This document shows, piece by piece, positions 51,190 to 58,553 of a DNA stretch of 64,000 bases (position 1 is its first letter; each line of letters starts with the position of its first letter). This DNA is from Candidatus Hydrogenedentota bacterium (GTDB lineage: Bacteria; Hydrogenedentota; Hydrogenedentia; Hydrogenedentales; JAEUWI01). The stretch covers positions 1-64,000 of the forward strand of contig JAEUWI010000046.1 of the NCBI GenBank assembly GCA_016791475.1. The letters are read 5' to 3'. The notes beneath the pieces are model-generated. The model worked only from the letters and a program-made list of their open reading frames with translations, had not been told where the DNA came from and ran no database searches. The translations under genes and the position numbers were made by a program.

Positions 51190-52383
51190 TCAATGGGCGT
51201 GGCTCCCCTCGGCATTTTCTTCGTTGGTAAGATTGCGGATACCCACAATCTCGGTGTAGGTGTTGCCTTCGGCGGTGACTTGAACGCTCACGGTCTCGTC
51301 AAAGGGTTTGCTCCGAGCCTCGGCATCGGGCACGAGCATGTCGACATGAACTTCATTGGGGGAGCTTCCGGGCACGACGCTGGCCGTGATCGCGGGGCTG
51401 CTCGTGGCGGCAATGGCCAGGGCCAGGGGCCCGGTGGAGACGAAGGTGGCGCGCGCGGTGAAGTTTGCGCCGTCCGCACCTGGGCGGAGCATGGCGCGTT
51501 CGGGGTAAACCGGGGCGGGCGTGTAGGGCGCTTTGGCGGTGCCGGTGACGTGGATGCGGTGGCGCGGCAGACGCTTCACATCCGTCAGAAGGACGACGTT
51601 GCGCTCGAAGGCCCCGGCGGATATTTCGGGCCCGGTGGTGATGATGATGTCGCACTCGGACTTGCCTGGTGTCTTCCACTGGTCTTCGGGGAGCACTTCG
51701 ACCCGGGCGGTCAATCCGGGAATCCGCGGGGCGCGGGGGCCGACGGTAAGCACTTCGACCCCGGTCACGTTTGCGGGGGCGTCCTGAATCTGCCGGAATC
51801 GGACGCGCCGCTCAACGACGTCGCCCTTGTTGAATTCGCCCAGCACGAGTTCTTCGGTCTCGATGTAGTATTCCGGCTCGATGGAGGCCCGAACATCCAC
51901 GGTGACCTGGGGCTGGGCGGGGTCGGTCGAGGTGATGGTCAAGATCTTGTGGGAACTGAAGCCCGGGACGCGGTCGGGATCGAGGGTCACATCGATCCAG
52001 GATTCCTCGCCCGGCTGAATGGTCGCACGTTCCGGGGGAATATTGCCCATGGTGCAGGCGCAGGTGGTGTCGATCTTGGTGATCTTGAGGGGCATCTTGC
52101 CGTCGTTGAACACCTTCAGCTTGTGGTGATGAATCTGGTCGTTCTTCACGGTGCCCAAGTCGAGGTCATTGGTCTCCAGGCGTATGATGGAAACCTGCAT
52201 GGGCTCGCCGACGGGGGGCATGGTGCCGTCCGCTTCGCCCTTGGGGGCGCCATCCTTGTGAAGCGACTCGATGAATTCCTCGTCGGATTCGAAGTCGTTT
52301 CCGCCGCACCCGGCGAGCGCCAGAATGGGCGCGGCGATGATGAATCCCCACATCAAGAGAATGAGTGCACTGCGCTTTTTCAT
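51190..52383 (-). CDS. DUF1573 lipoprotein
   Basis: 397 residues from ATG 52383 (GGAG seven bases upstream, inside the end of the kinase gene). Leader MKKRSALILLMWGFIIAAPILALAGC ends in a good lipobox, LAGC. The DUF1573 core follows: DLDLGTVKNDQIHHHKLKVFNDG, then KITKIDTTCACTMGNIPPERATIQPGEESWIDVTLDP. The remainder is two or three further Ig-like beta domains of the ASH/MSP type (ILTITSTDPAQPQVTVDVRAS, VRFRQIQDAPANVTGVEVL). These are structural, not catalytic, domains at the cell surface or in the periplasm. It lies four bases after the kinase stop and 59 bases before the UAP-like gene, so it probably belongs to the same transcript. Its link to the sugar enzymes is unexplained. Confidence 0.85.
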   Translation of the reverse strand: MKKRSALILLMWGFIIAAPILALAGCGGNDFESDEEFIESLHKDGAPKGEADGTMPPVGEPMQVSIIRLETNDLDLGTVKNDQIHHHKLKVFNDGKMPLKITKIDTTCACTMGNIPPERATIQPGEESWIDVTLDPDRVPGFSSHKILTITSTDPAQPQVTVDVRASIEPEYYIETEELVLGEFNKGDVVERRVRFRQIQDAPANVTGVEVLTVGPRAPRIPGLTARVEVLPEDQWKTPGKSECDIIITTGPEISAGAFERNVVLLTDVKRLPRHRIHVTGTAKAPYTPAPVYPERAMLRPGADGANFTARATFVSTGPLALAIAATSSPAITASVVPGSSPNEVHVDMLVPDAEARSKPFDETVSVQVTAEGNTYTEIVGIRNLTNEENAEGSHAH

Positions 52384-52387
52384 TTTG

Positions 52388-53398
52388 CTACTCCGATTTG
52401 AAGCGTACGCCATATTTGAGTTCGGACTCCTCAAGGGAGGCTGAGAGTTGCTCGTAACAACGGTCGGTCAGGGTACAGTCGAGCTCCATGCCCAGGAGCA
52501 GCGCGCCAACCACCGGCTCGTAAATCGGCATGACGAGTCGCGCGCCGGGGCACTCCCGGTGCACGACGACGGCGAGCGCGTCGACGAGAACCGGGCTCAT
52601 GCCTTTGAAGACACTGCCGGCCATGACGACGTCGAAGGTATCCCGTTGCATATTCAGGTGTCGGATGGCGGCATTGACCATCTGGCCGAGGTAGCGCCCG
52701 CCCCACTCCAGGATATCGCAGGCGATGGCGTCGCCCTCCCACGCCGCATCGAAGACCAGCTTGGCCATGGGCTGCAGATCGCGGTAGGTAATCTTTCCGT
52801 AGTACATCTGGTGGAAGAGTTCGTCCACGTCCTTGCAACCGGCGCGATCCACGAATTTCTCGGTCATGAGGGTGGGGCCGGTGACACCGTCCCGGGCGCG
52901 GAAGACCGCCTTGAGCCCGTGGATGCCGATGGAGGAGCCGCTCACGCGATCACCATAGTCTTCGCTGATGCCGCCGACGCGGGTTTCTTTGCCTTCGCGG
53001 TTGACGCCGGCGCAGACGCAGCCGGTGCCGCAGGCGATGACGACGCCGAAGGGGTCCCGGGTGCCGCCGCGCAATCCGCCCATGGAATCGTTGCGGAAGA
53101 CCCTGGGAATCTCGCCGAAGAGGGGGGTGAAGAGCTCGCGCTCCAGCATGACGTAGTCGTCCGGAATATCGGCGCCGGCCACGCCCATGCCGATCCCGCT
53201 GATATCTTTCAGTTCCAGTCCGGCGTGCTCCAGCGCCTCGCCGACCGCACGCTCAATTTCGCGGCGGGCGGCCTCGACGCCGTACCCCTCGTAGTTGCCG
53301 GTGCCGCCCCGGCCAAAGCCTTTGATCTGCCCTTGTTCATCGCCGATAAGGCAGAACGTTTTCGTTCCGCCGGCGTCCAGTCCCAGATAGAAGGCCAT
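52388..53398 (-). CDS. N-acetylglucosamine kinase-like BadF/BadG-type ATPase
   Basis: 336 residues of the ASKHA fold. The phosphate-1 motif LGLDAGGTKTFCLIGDE (5-21) opens the protein. Then come the adenosine region ISGIGMGVAGADIPDD, phosphate-2 FGVVIACGTGCVCAGVN, and the segment GGISEDYGDRVSGSSIGIHGLKAVFRARDG, which is typical of GlcNAc kinase (NAGK) relatives. It should phosphorylate GlcNAc or a related amino sugar with ATP in the cytoplasm, feeding the UAP-like enzyme encoded two genes downstream. AGGAA stands eight bases before the ATG. The benzoyl-CoA reductase role of other BadF members is unlikely: the 4Fe-4S ligands and partners are absent. Confidence 0.85.
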   Translation of the reverse strand: MAFYLGLDAGGTKTFCLIGDEQGQIKGFGRGGTGNYEGYGVEAARREIERAVGEALEHAGLELKDISGIGMGVAGADIPDDYVMLERELFTPLFGEIPRVFRNDSMGGLRGGTRDPFGVVIACGTGCVCAGVNREGKETRVGGISEDYGDRVSGSSIGIHGLKAVFRARDGVTGPTLMTEKFVDRAGCKDVDELFHQMYYGKITYRDLQPMAKLVFDAAWEGDAIACDILEWGGRYLGQMVNAAIRHLNMQRDTFDVVMAGSVFKGMSPVLVDALAVVVHRECPGARLVMPIYEPVVGALLLGMELDCTLTDRCYEQLSASLEESELKYGVRFKSE

Positions 53399-53436
53399 AA
53401 ACTACGTTCCTATAGTGCCGGGCAGTGCATAACTGC

Positions 53437-53465
53437 AAAAAACGCGGGAAAAAAATTCCCGCGTA
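53437..53465 (-). terminator. Rho-independent terminator behind the CpoB-like genes
   Basis: ACGCGGGAA at 53443-53451 pairs with TTCCCGCGT at 53457-53465 around five A. On the minus strand it is followed by TTTTTTG. It lies about 50 bp after the stop at 53516 and just upstream of the kinase start. Confidence 0.85.
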
Positions 53466-53515
53466 TTGTCAACATTGTAAGGGCAGAATACAAATCATCA
53501 CGGCATGAAATTCGA

Positions 53516-54352
53516 TCAGTTGCCTCTCAGCTTGGCAAGATCGGTTTCCGCCTGGCGTGCCGCGGTGGTGGTGGGGTATTTCTTGACCACTTCTTCCAGC
53601 AGCTTCTCCGCCTCGTCGTTGCGACCGAGCCGGGAAAGGGCCACCGCCTGAGACTGCATCGCCTGAGAGACTTTGCTGTCGTTCTCGGGGTATTTGGTGC
53701 GAACATTCTGGAATGCGCTGACGGCGTCATCATACCGCTCGAGTTTCAGGTAGCAGCGGCCCTGCCAGTACTGGGCGTTGCCGGCCTGCTCCGTGTTGGG
53801 GTAGCGATCAAGAAACTCCGAGAATTGCTGGAGCGCGCCTTCGTAGTCGTTGCTCAGCCAGACTTTCTGGGCCTGCTGATAGGCGGCCAGGGCCGCGCCG
53901 GAGTTTGCCGCCGTGGCGGGCGCCTCGGGGGCGGGTTCCGCCGCCGTGCCCAGGGCCGCGCCGGGGTCGCCCGCGGCGGTCGGGGGCACGATGGCGACGG
54001 TGTCGGAGGGCATCTGGGCTTCGGCGGCCTTGCCGCCGGCGGTCAGATTGAACTGACGGTAGATCGTCGTGGTCAGTTCGCCGAGCTGCTTTTCGAGTAC
54101 GTCGAGCTTGACCTGATTCTCTTCCATCATGCTCCGCAACTGGCGGGTCTGCACTTCGGTTTCGTCGACGCGGCTGACCAACTGGGTGGTCGTCTCGTTG
54201 AGCTTTTTGATGGCGCCGTCGAGGTTGTCGTTCAGGTTCGTTACCTTGCGGTGCGTGTCGTAAAGGAGGGTTTCGACCTGGTTCGCGGCTCCCGCTTCCA
54301 GGCAGGATCCCAGAACGACCAGCACGCCGAGGCTGCACATTGTGCGTACCAT
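53516..54352 (-). CDS. CpoB/YbgF-like TPR lipoprotein (paralogue 2)
   Basis: 278 residues from ATG 54352 (AGGAG eight bases upstream). Leader MVRTMCSLGVLVVLGSC carries a lipobox-like VLGSC. Residues about 25-110 are a coiled coil (KVTNLNDNLDGAIKKLNETTTQLVSRVDETEVQTRQL). A Pro/Ala linker comes next, then three TPR-like units (AYQQAQKVWLSNDYEGALQQFSEFLDRYP, AQYWQGRCYLKLERYDDAVSAFQNV, SQAVALSRLGRNDEAEKLLEEVV). This order is that of CpoB (YbgF), which couples outer-membrane constriction to peptidoglycan synthesis with the Tol-Pal system. It follows a second CpoB-like gene and pal. tolQRAB are not in the window. Confidence 0.82.
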   Translation of the reverse strand: MVRTMCSLGVLVVLGSCLEAGAANQVETLLYDTHRKVTNLNDNLDGAIKKLNETTTQLVSRVDETEVQTRQLRSMMEENQVKLDVLEKQLGELTTTIYRQFNLTAGGKAAEAQMPSDTVAIVPPTAAGDPGAALGTAAEPAPEAPATAANSGAALAAYQQAQKVWLSNDYEGALQQFSEFLDRYPNTEQAGNAQYWQGRCYLKLERYDDAVSAFQNVRTKYPENDSKVSQAMQSQAVALSRLGRNDEAEKLLEEVVKKYPTTTAARQAETDLAKLRGN

Positions 54353-54405
54353 GTGATTCGCTCCTGCTGTTGATGCATGGCGGGGGTTTGCCCCGAATAA
54401 AGTAC

Positions 54406-55269
54406 TCATGGATTGCCCTTCCGCAGGGATTCGAGGTCGCGGCTTGCGTGTTCCGCCGCGGTAGAGGTGGGGTAGTTGGCGACCACCTCTTCCATCAGCG
54501 CGACGGCCGTTTCCCGATCACCAAGCTTGTAATGGGCAACCGCCTGATTGTGCAAGGCGTAGGCCATATAGCTGCTGTCGGGATAGTTGCTCCGGACAGC
54601 TTCGAAGGCTTCAATGGCCCTGGAATACTCGCTCTGGTTCAGCAGTGACTTCGCGATCCAGAACTGCGCCTTGTCACGGTTCGGCGACTTGGCATAGGTA
54701 TCGAGGAATGCGGTGAAGGCCGCAATGGCCCCGGCATAGTCCTCGCTCTCGTACATCGCCTTGGCGGCGGCAAAGGCATTGCCGTCGTCCGCATTCGCCT
54801 TATCCTCCGAGATGAGGGGCGGAGCCGCCTCTGCCCCGGCAGGCTGCGCGATTTCAGCCGGAACAGTGGATGCGGACGAAGTTGCCGCCTCGGGGGACTC
54901 GACGGGAGCGGGCTCTTGCGAAGGACGGGACTTCGGGATGGGGGTGGGCGAATAGCTCAAGCCCCAATGCCGATAGAGCGTCTTCTTGAGATCTTCGAGC
55001 ATCTTGATCAGGTTGTCGACCTTGCGCTGATTTTCTTCCATCAGCGAGGCCAGCAGTCGGATCTGCTGCTCGTTTTCACTCACACGGGCCATGAGGGTGG
55101 CCGTGGTCTCGTTCAGCCGGGCCAGCGAGTCGGCCATGCTCGTGTCGAGCAGGTTGACCCGCTGATGCATGTCGGTCACCACGGTCTCCATGTTCTTGGA
55201 GCCCGTGGTGACACAACCTGAAAACAGCGTCACAGCCAGCAGGGCCGACCATGCTATGTTTCTATGCAT
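54406..55269 (-). CDS. CpoB/YbgF-like TPR lipoprotein (paralogue 1)
   Basis: 287 residues from ATG 55269; an in-frame TTG at 55296, one base behind the pal stop, is possible but ruins the leader. MHRNIAWSALLAVTLFSGC gives a lipobox (FSGC). The coiled coil (about 28-92, DMHQRVNLLDTSMADSLARLNETTATLMARVSENE) and TPR part (AFAAAKAMYESEDYAGAIAAFTAFLDTYA, FWIAKSLLNQSEYSRAIEAFEAVRSNYP, NQAVAHYKLGDRETAVALMEEVVANYP) mirror its downstream neighbour. Two full-length tandem copies are unusual because most bacteria have one. They may form a mixed coiled-coil trimer. The order is pal, then this gene, then the second copy. Confidence 0.82.
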   Translation of the reverse strand: MHRNIAWSALLAVTLFSGCVTTGSKNMETVVTDMHQRVNLLDTSMADSLARLNETTATLMARVSENEQQIRLLASLMEENQRKVDNLIKMLEDLKKTLYRHWGLSYSPTPIPKSRPSQEPAPVESPEAATSSASTVPAEIAQPAGAEAAPPLISEDKANADDGNAFAAAKAMYESEDYAGAIAAFTAFLDTYAKSPNRDKAQFWIAKSLLNQSEYSRAIEAFEAVRSNYPDSSYMAYALHNQAVAHYKLGDRETAVALMEEVVANYPTSTAAEHASRDLESLRKGNP

Positions 55270-55296
55270 GCGCACGCGATACGTCGCTTCCCGCAA

Positions 55297-55839
55297 TTAG
55301 TTTGCAGTCGCCCGCATGAACTCGGCGCGGCGGTTCTGAGCCCAGGCGGCTTCGCTGCTGCCGGGGACGGCGGGGTTTTCTTCGCCGTAGCTGATGGTGA
55401 TCATGCGATCACCGGAGATGCCGAGCTGGCGGAGGTGTTCGCGGACCGCCTGGGCACGACGTTCGCCGAGGGCCAGGTTGTACTCCTGGGTGCCGCGCTC
55501 GTCGCAGTTGCCGGCGATCTGGATGATGACATTCGGCACTTCCTTGATGCGCTCAGCGTTGGACTGGAGGGTCGCAATCGCTTCGGAGCTCAGGGAGGAG
55601 CTGTCGAAATCGAAGTAGATCGGCTTTAGGCGGGAATCGCCTTCGAAAAGGAGCTTTTCGAGATCGACGTTGGGCAGACCGCCGGTGCCGGAGCCTTCAC
55701 CACCGGCGTTCGCGGAGGTGTCGGAAGCAGCGTCAACGGGCTTGTCTTTCTTCTTGCAGCCAGCGAAGCTGACCACCATGAGGGAAAGGCACAGTACAGT
55801 AAGGAACATTCGATACGGGTTTGACTTGTGGGCTTGCAT
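55297..55839 (-). CDS. pal: Peptidoglycan-associated lipoprotein Pal (OmpA-like)
   Basis: 180 residues. Leader MQAHKSNPYRMFLTVLCLSLMVVSFAGC has a clear lipobox (FAGC). A Gly/Ser linker leads to PIYFDFDSSSLSSEAIATLQSNAERI, then VIIQIAGNCDERGTQEYNLALGERRAQAVREHL, with the Asp and Arg that bind meso-diaminopimelate. ISGDRMITISYGEENPAVPGSSEAAWAQNRRAEFM follows, all standard for Pal. It anchors the outer membrane to peptidoglycan, normally with TolB. It is the first of three same-strand envelope genes. N-terminal Cys lipidation would place it in the outer membrane, which supports a two-membrane cell. Confidence 0.93.
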   Translation of the reverse strand: MQAHKSNPYRMFLTVLCLSLMVVSFAGCKKKDKPVDAASDTSANAGGEGSGTGGLPNVDLEKLLFEGDSRLKPIYFDFDSSSLSSEAIATLQSNAERIKEVPNVIIQIAGNCDERGTQEYNLALGERRAQAVREHLRQLGISGDRMITISYGEENPAVPGSSEAAWAQNRRAEFMRATAN

Positions 55840-56246
55840 GGTTCTCTCTTACCCCTAGTTCAGGTTAATTGGTTTCTCACATCCACGACACATACGCTTT
55901 GAATTGATGCAGTTTACGGGTAAGTCGTTTCGGGCGCAGCACCCGCGTATCAGCACCTTGAGCTGCATTTTTTCTCCGCGCAAGCGTATTTTACAATTTT
56001 GAAGGCCCTGAACACAACTTTACGTCCCGCACGCGCTTCGAGACATTTTCCGGGGTGTTTTCTACCCAATCTATGGGCAATGGGCGACAAAAAGTTCCCG
56101 ATATTCCGCAATTCATCGGTGGAAATAGCAACGCTTACTGGCATTACAGGAATTTGTCAGAATTCCCGTCCTTGCCGACGTTGGAAAAGTGTTTTCGTAT
56201 CATTTTGCTCCATTCCGGAGCACTGGGCTGCAACAATAGTGGCTGG
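55840..56246. other. Upstream region of the pal operon, about 400 bp, no gene seen
   Basis: AT-rich compared with its flanks. Short open frames exist in plus-strand frames but have no ribosome-binding site or recognisable family. It should hold the minus-strand promoter for pal; I could not pick one with confidence. Confidence 0.5.
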
Positions 56247-57044
56247 TCAGGGCGTGGAGAATTCCAGGGTGCAGAGCAAGGCAAAATGATCGGAGGCCAG
56301 CGTGTTTTCTATTACCCGGGTCTCTTTCGCGACCCAGCGTTCCCTCGGTGAAAAAAATACGTAGTCGATCTTGATTTCGGGCTTGTTGGAGGGAAAAGTA
56401 GGTGGCGCGTCGAGCCCGTCGGTGGGCGTCCAGGATTCTTTGAGAATCGTGACGGTCTCACTGTCCGGCGTGGCGTTGAAGTCCCCCGCCAGGAGGCGGG
56501 GCAAGTCGCGCTTTCCGAATTCCTGGTTGATCATCCGAGCCTGCGCCGCGCGATCAATTTTCGAGGCATTGTCCAAATGCGTCGCGACAAAGGCTATCGA
56601 TGGCCCGTCGGGCAGGTCCAGGACCGCTTCCAGAGCGACCCTGGGCTCGTTGTCGGGCGAGGAAGGCAGTGGGATTGCGCGGGTACTCCGAAATGAATAG
56701 CGGGACAAGATAGCGACGCCATACTCGCCGCCATCGAAGGCCATGGCCCGGGCAAAGAGGGGGTGAAGCCTGGTGCGGTGGCCAAGTTGCGTGGCCAGGT
56801 CCTGACCGCCAACCCGTCCCGTTCGCACGTCTACTTCCTGCAAGGCCACGAGGTCCGGGTCCAGGTCGAGAATGACCTGGGCGACCACATCGAGGTTGCC
56901 GTCTTTTTTCATGGTCGCGCCATGGAGAATGTTGAAGGTCAGTACTTTGATTGTTGTTGTTTTCATGGTGTCCGCATAAACTTCACGGTCCGTGCCGGCG
57001 ACCAGCAGCGCCAGCAATCCCAGTCCTCTAGCTACCATCCACAT
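56247..57044 (-). CDS. Endonuclease/exonuclease/phosphatase family protein, exported
   Basis: 265 residues with a signal-like start (MWMVARGLGLLALLVAGTDREVYA). The EEP fold is complete: VLTFNILHG (metal-binding Asn), DLVALQEVDVRT (catalytic Glu), FDGGEYGVAILSRYSF, FVATHLDNASKIDRAAQARMI (His-Asp), RLLAGDFNATPDSETVTIL (Asp-x-Asn) and the final IDYVFFSPRERW ... SDHFALLC with the catalytic His. Members cleave phosphodiesters or phosphate monoesters: nucleic acids, lipids such as sphingomyelin or phosphoinositide, or sugar phosphates. Export suggests an extracellular or periplasmic substrate. GAGG lies five bases ahead of the ATG; the gene is 12 bases from the DUF6504-like gene on the same strand. 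Confidence 0.87.
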   Translation of the reverse strand: MWMVARGLGLLALLVAGTDREVYADTMKTTTIKVLTFNILHGATMKKDGNLDVVAQVILDLDPDLVALQEVDVRTGRVGGQDLATQLGHRTRLHPLFARAMAFDGGEYGVAILSRYSFRSTRAIPLPSSPDNEPRVALEAVLDLPDGPSIAFVATHLDNASKIDRAAQARMINQEFGKRDLPRLLAGDFNATPDSETVTILKESWTPTDGLDAPPTFPSNKPEIKIDYVFFSPRERWVAKETRVIENTLASDHFALLCTLEFSTP

Positions 57045-57056
57045 GGATGCCTCGTT

Positions 57057-57398
57057 TCAGCCCCTATCCGCAGTCGGCTCGTTGACTGCGATGGAATAGA
57101 GCCACCATCGCTTTGACGCGGCCCCCGCGCGGGGCCGCCGCTCGAAATAGACTCGCCAGGTATTTCCGCCCGCCGTGGCGAATCGGTACCAGTGTTTACG
57201 CACGTACAGTTCACCGCTGCCGTGGGTGCAGGGGCCCAGCCCCCGACCCGATTCCAGCACCGCGAGCACGGGATAGGTGGCGCCGCGCCAGACAAAGGCG
57301 CGGGGAATGAGGGGCTCTCCGGCAATCGCCGGGGAATCCAATCCTTCGCCCTTGAAGAGGGGACGGAGCGCTTCACTGATCAATTTCTCGGCGGGCAT
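57057..57398 (-). CDS. Small cytoplasmic protein, DUF6504-like
   Basis: 113 residues, no signal or membrane segment. The central strands PRAFVWRGATYPVLAVLESGRG, then GELYVRKHWYRFATAGGNTWRVYFERRPRAG and SKRWWLYSI have the shape of the DUF6504 group (short beta-rich proteins with an FxWRG-Y and a WYR motif) that I remember as uncharacterised. A start at 57398 has an AGGAT close by, so initiation is not certain. It is 12 bases upstream of the exported EEP gene on the same strand, and its own start is close to the divergent polyprenyl synthase gene. Confidence 0.55.
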   Translation of the reverse strand: MPAEKLISEALRPLFKGEGLDSPAIAGEPLIPRAFVWRGATYPVLAVLESGRGLGPCTHGSGELYVRKHWYRFATAGGNTWRVYFERRPRAGAASKRWWLYSIAVNEPTADRG

Positions 57399-57499
57399 AT
57401 CCTGTATTCCGCAGCCGCCCCATGGAAAGGCGCATGAAAGGGAAGGAGACTGTTGCGACCACTATACCAGAACGATCCACCCCGCCCCAACGCCGCCGA

Positions 57500-57529
57500 T
57501 TGGAACCCCAAAAGGCCCTGTGCTATACT
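57500..57529 (+). promoter_or_regulatory. Promoter for polyprenyl diphosphate synthase; start codon sits at the predicted +1
   Basis: TTGGAA at 57500-57505 and TATACT at 57524-57529 (preceded by TGC, an extended -10) with an 18-bp spacer. The predicted transcription start, six or seven bases on, falls on the GTG at 57536. Confidence 0.6.
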
Positions 57530-57535
57530 CCACCG

Positions 57536-58513
57536 GTGAACAAAACCATCGATTTGACAGATCTGTACCGTCCAGTTCAGGCAGAGCTCCACGGGGTCAG
57601 TGACACCATCCACCAACTCTGGGTGGATGCTTTGACTCTTGTGCGCATCGACGCGAGCACGATGCCGAGGACGGGCGGAAAGTTGCTTCGCCCCGCCTTG
57701 TGCCTCCTGGCGGCGGGGGCGATTGGAGGTCGCGATCTGAAGCAGTACGTCACCCTGGCCAGTTCCTTCGAGGCGCTTCATATCGCTTCGCTGGCCCACG
57801 ACGATGTGATCGACAAAGCGCTGCTCCGCCGGGGCGGATCCTCCCTCAATGCCTTCTGGGACAATCACGCGGCGGTACTCGGCGGGGACTACCTGGTGGC
57901 GCGGGCCGTGGAAATGCTTTCGACCTACGATGTCTGCGCCGTGGTGGCCAACGCCATCCGCTCGGTGCGCTGCATGGCGGAAGGCGAGCTTTACTTCTTC
58001 GGTCGCGAAGACGAGCCCATCATTGCGGAAGACTGCATCATGCTGGCGGAGCAGAAGACGGCGAGCCTTTTTGCGGAGGCGTGCAGCGCTCCGACTTATG
58101 TCATCGACGCACGCCATCGAAAAGCACTCTATCAATTCGGCATCTCCCTGGGGATCGCATTCCAGCTCGTGGACGACATGCTGGACATCACCCAGACCAC
58201 GGAGCAACTTGGCAAACCTTCCTGCTGCGATATTGTGGAAGGCAAGAAGACCATCCCCATCATGCACCTGAAGAATGGGTTGGACGGGGATGATCTGGCG
58301 CGGCTCGAATCGATGCGCGGCGCGGACATCACCGAAGCGGATCGGGCGTGGGTCATTGCCCTGGCTGAGGAGACCGGCGCGCGGGAAAAGACCGAGGCCA
58401 TCACCAATGCCTACGCGGACGAGGCCCGCGGCCACCTGGCCCAGCTCCCCCCCAGCGTCTTTCGGGACAGCATGGAAGGCATCGTGGAATTCGTGATGGT
58501 GCGGGTATCCTGA
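57536..58513 (+). CDS. Polyprenyl diphosphate synthase (trans-isoprenyl family)
   Basis: 325 residues from GTG 57536; an in-frame ATG at 57422 would add a 38-residue Arg/Pro-rich tail that the family lacks. The first Asp-rich motif is in SFEALHIASLAHDDVIDKALLRRG (DDVID at about 89-93), preceded by GGKLLRPALCLLAAGA, and the second is FQLVDDMLDITQ. It adds isopentenyl diphosphate units to an allylic primer, giving C30-C50 chains for quinones or carriers. The residues before the first motif (EALHIAS) fit a long-chain product. No ribosome-binding site precedes the GTG, consistent with a leaderless mRNA. It is the only isoprenoid gene here. Confidence 0.92.
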   Translation: MNKTIDLTDLYRPVQAELHGVSDTIHQLWVDALTLVRIDASTMPRTGGKLLRPALCLLAAGAIGGRDLKQYVTLASSFEALHIASLAHDDVIDKALLRRGGSSLNAFWDNHAAVLGGDYLVARAVEMLSTYDVCAVVANAIRSVRCMAEGELYFFGREDEPIIAEDCIMLAEQKTASLFAEACSAPTYVIDARHRKALYQFGISLGIAFQLVDDMLDITQTTEQLGKPSCCDIVEGKKTIPIMHLKNGLDGDDLARLESMRGADITEADRAWVIALAEETGAREKTEAITNAYADEARGHLAQLPPSVFRDSMEGIVEFVMVRVS

Positions 58514-58553
58514 TTTCGAATCTCGGCTTCGTTTCGAGTCGGGCCCGAGGTCC

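Noticed and set aside
52388-53398. Benzoyl-CoA reductase activator (BadF)
   Set aside because: The Cys ligands for the 4Fe-4S cluster of the activators and all partner genes are missing; NAGK-type features fit better.
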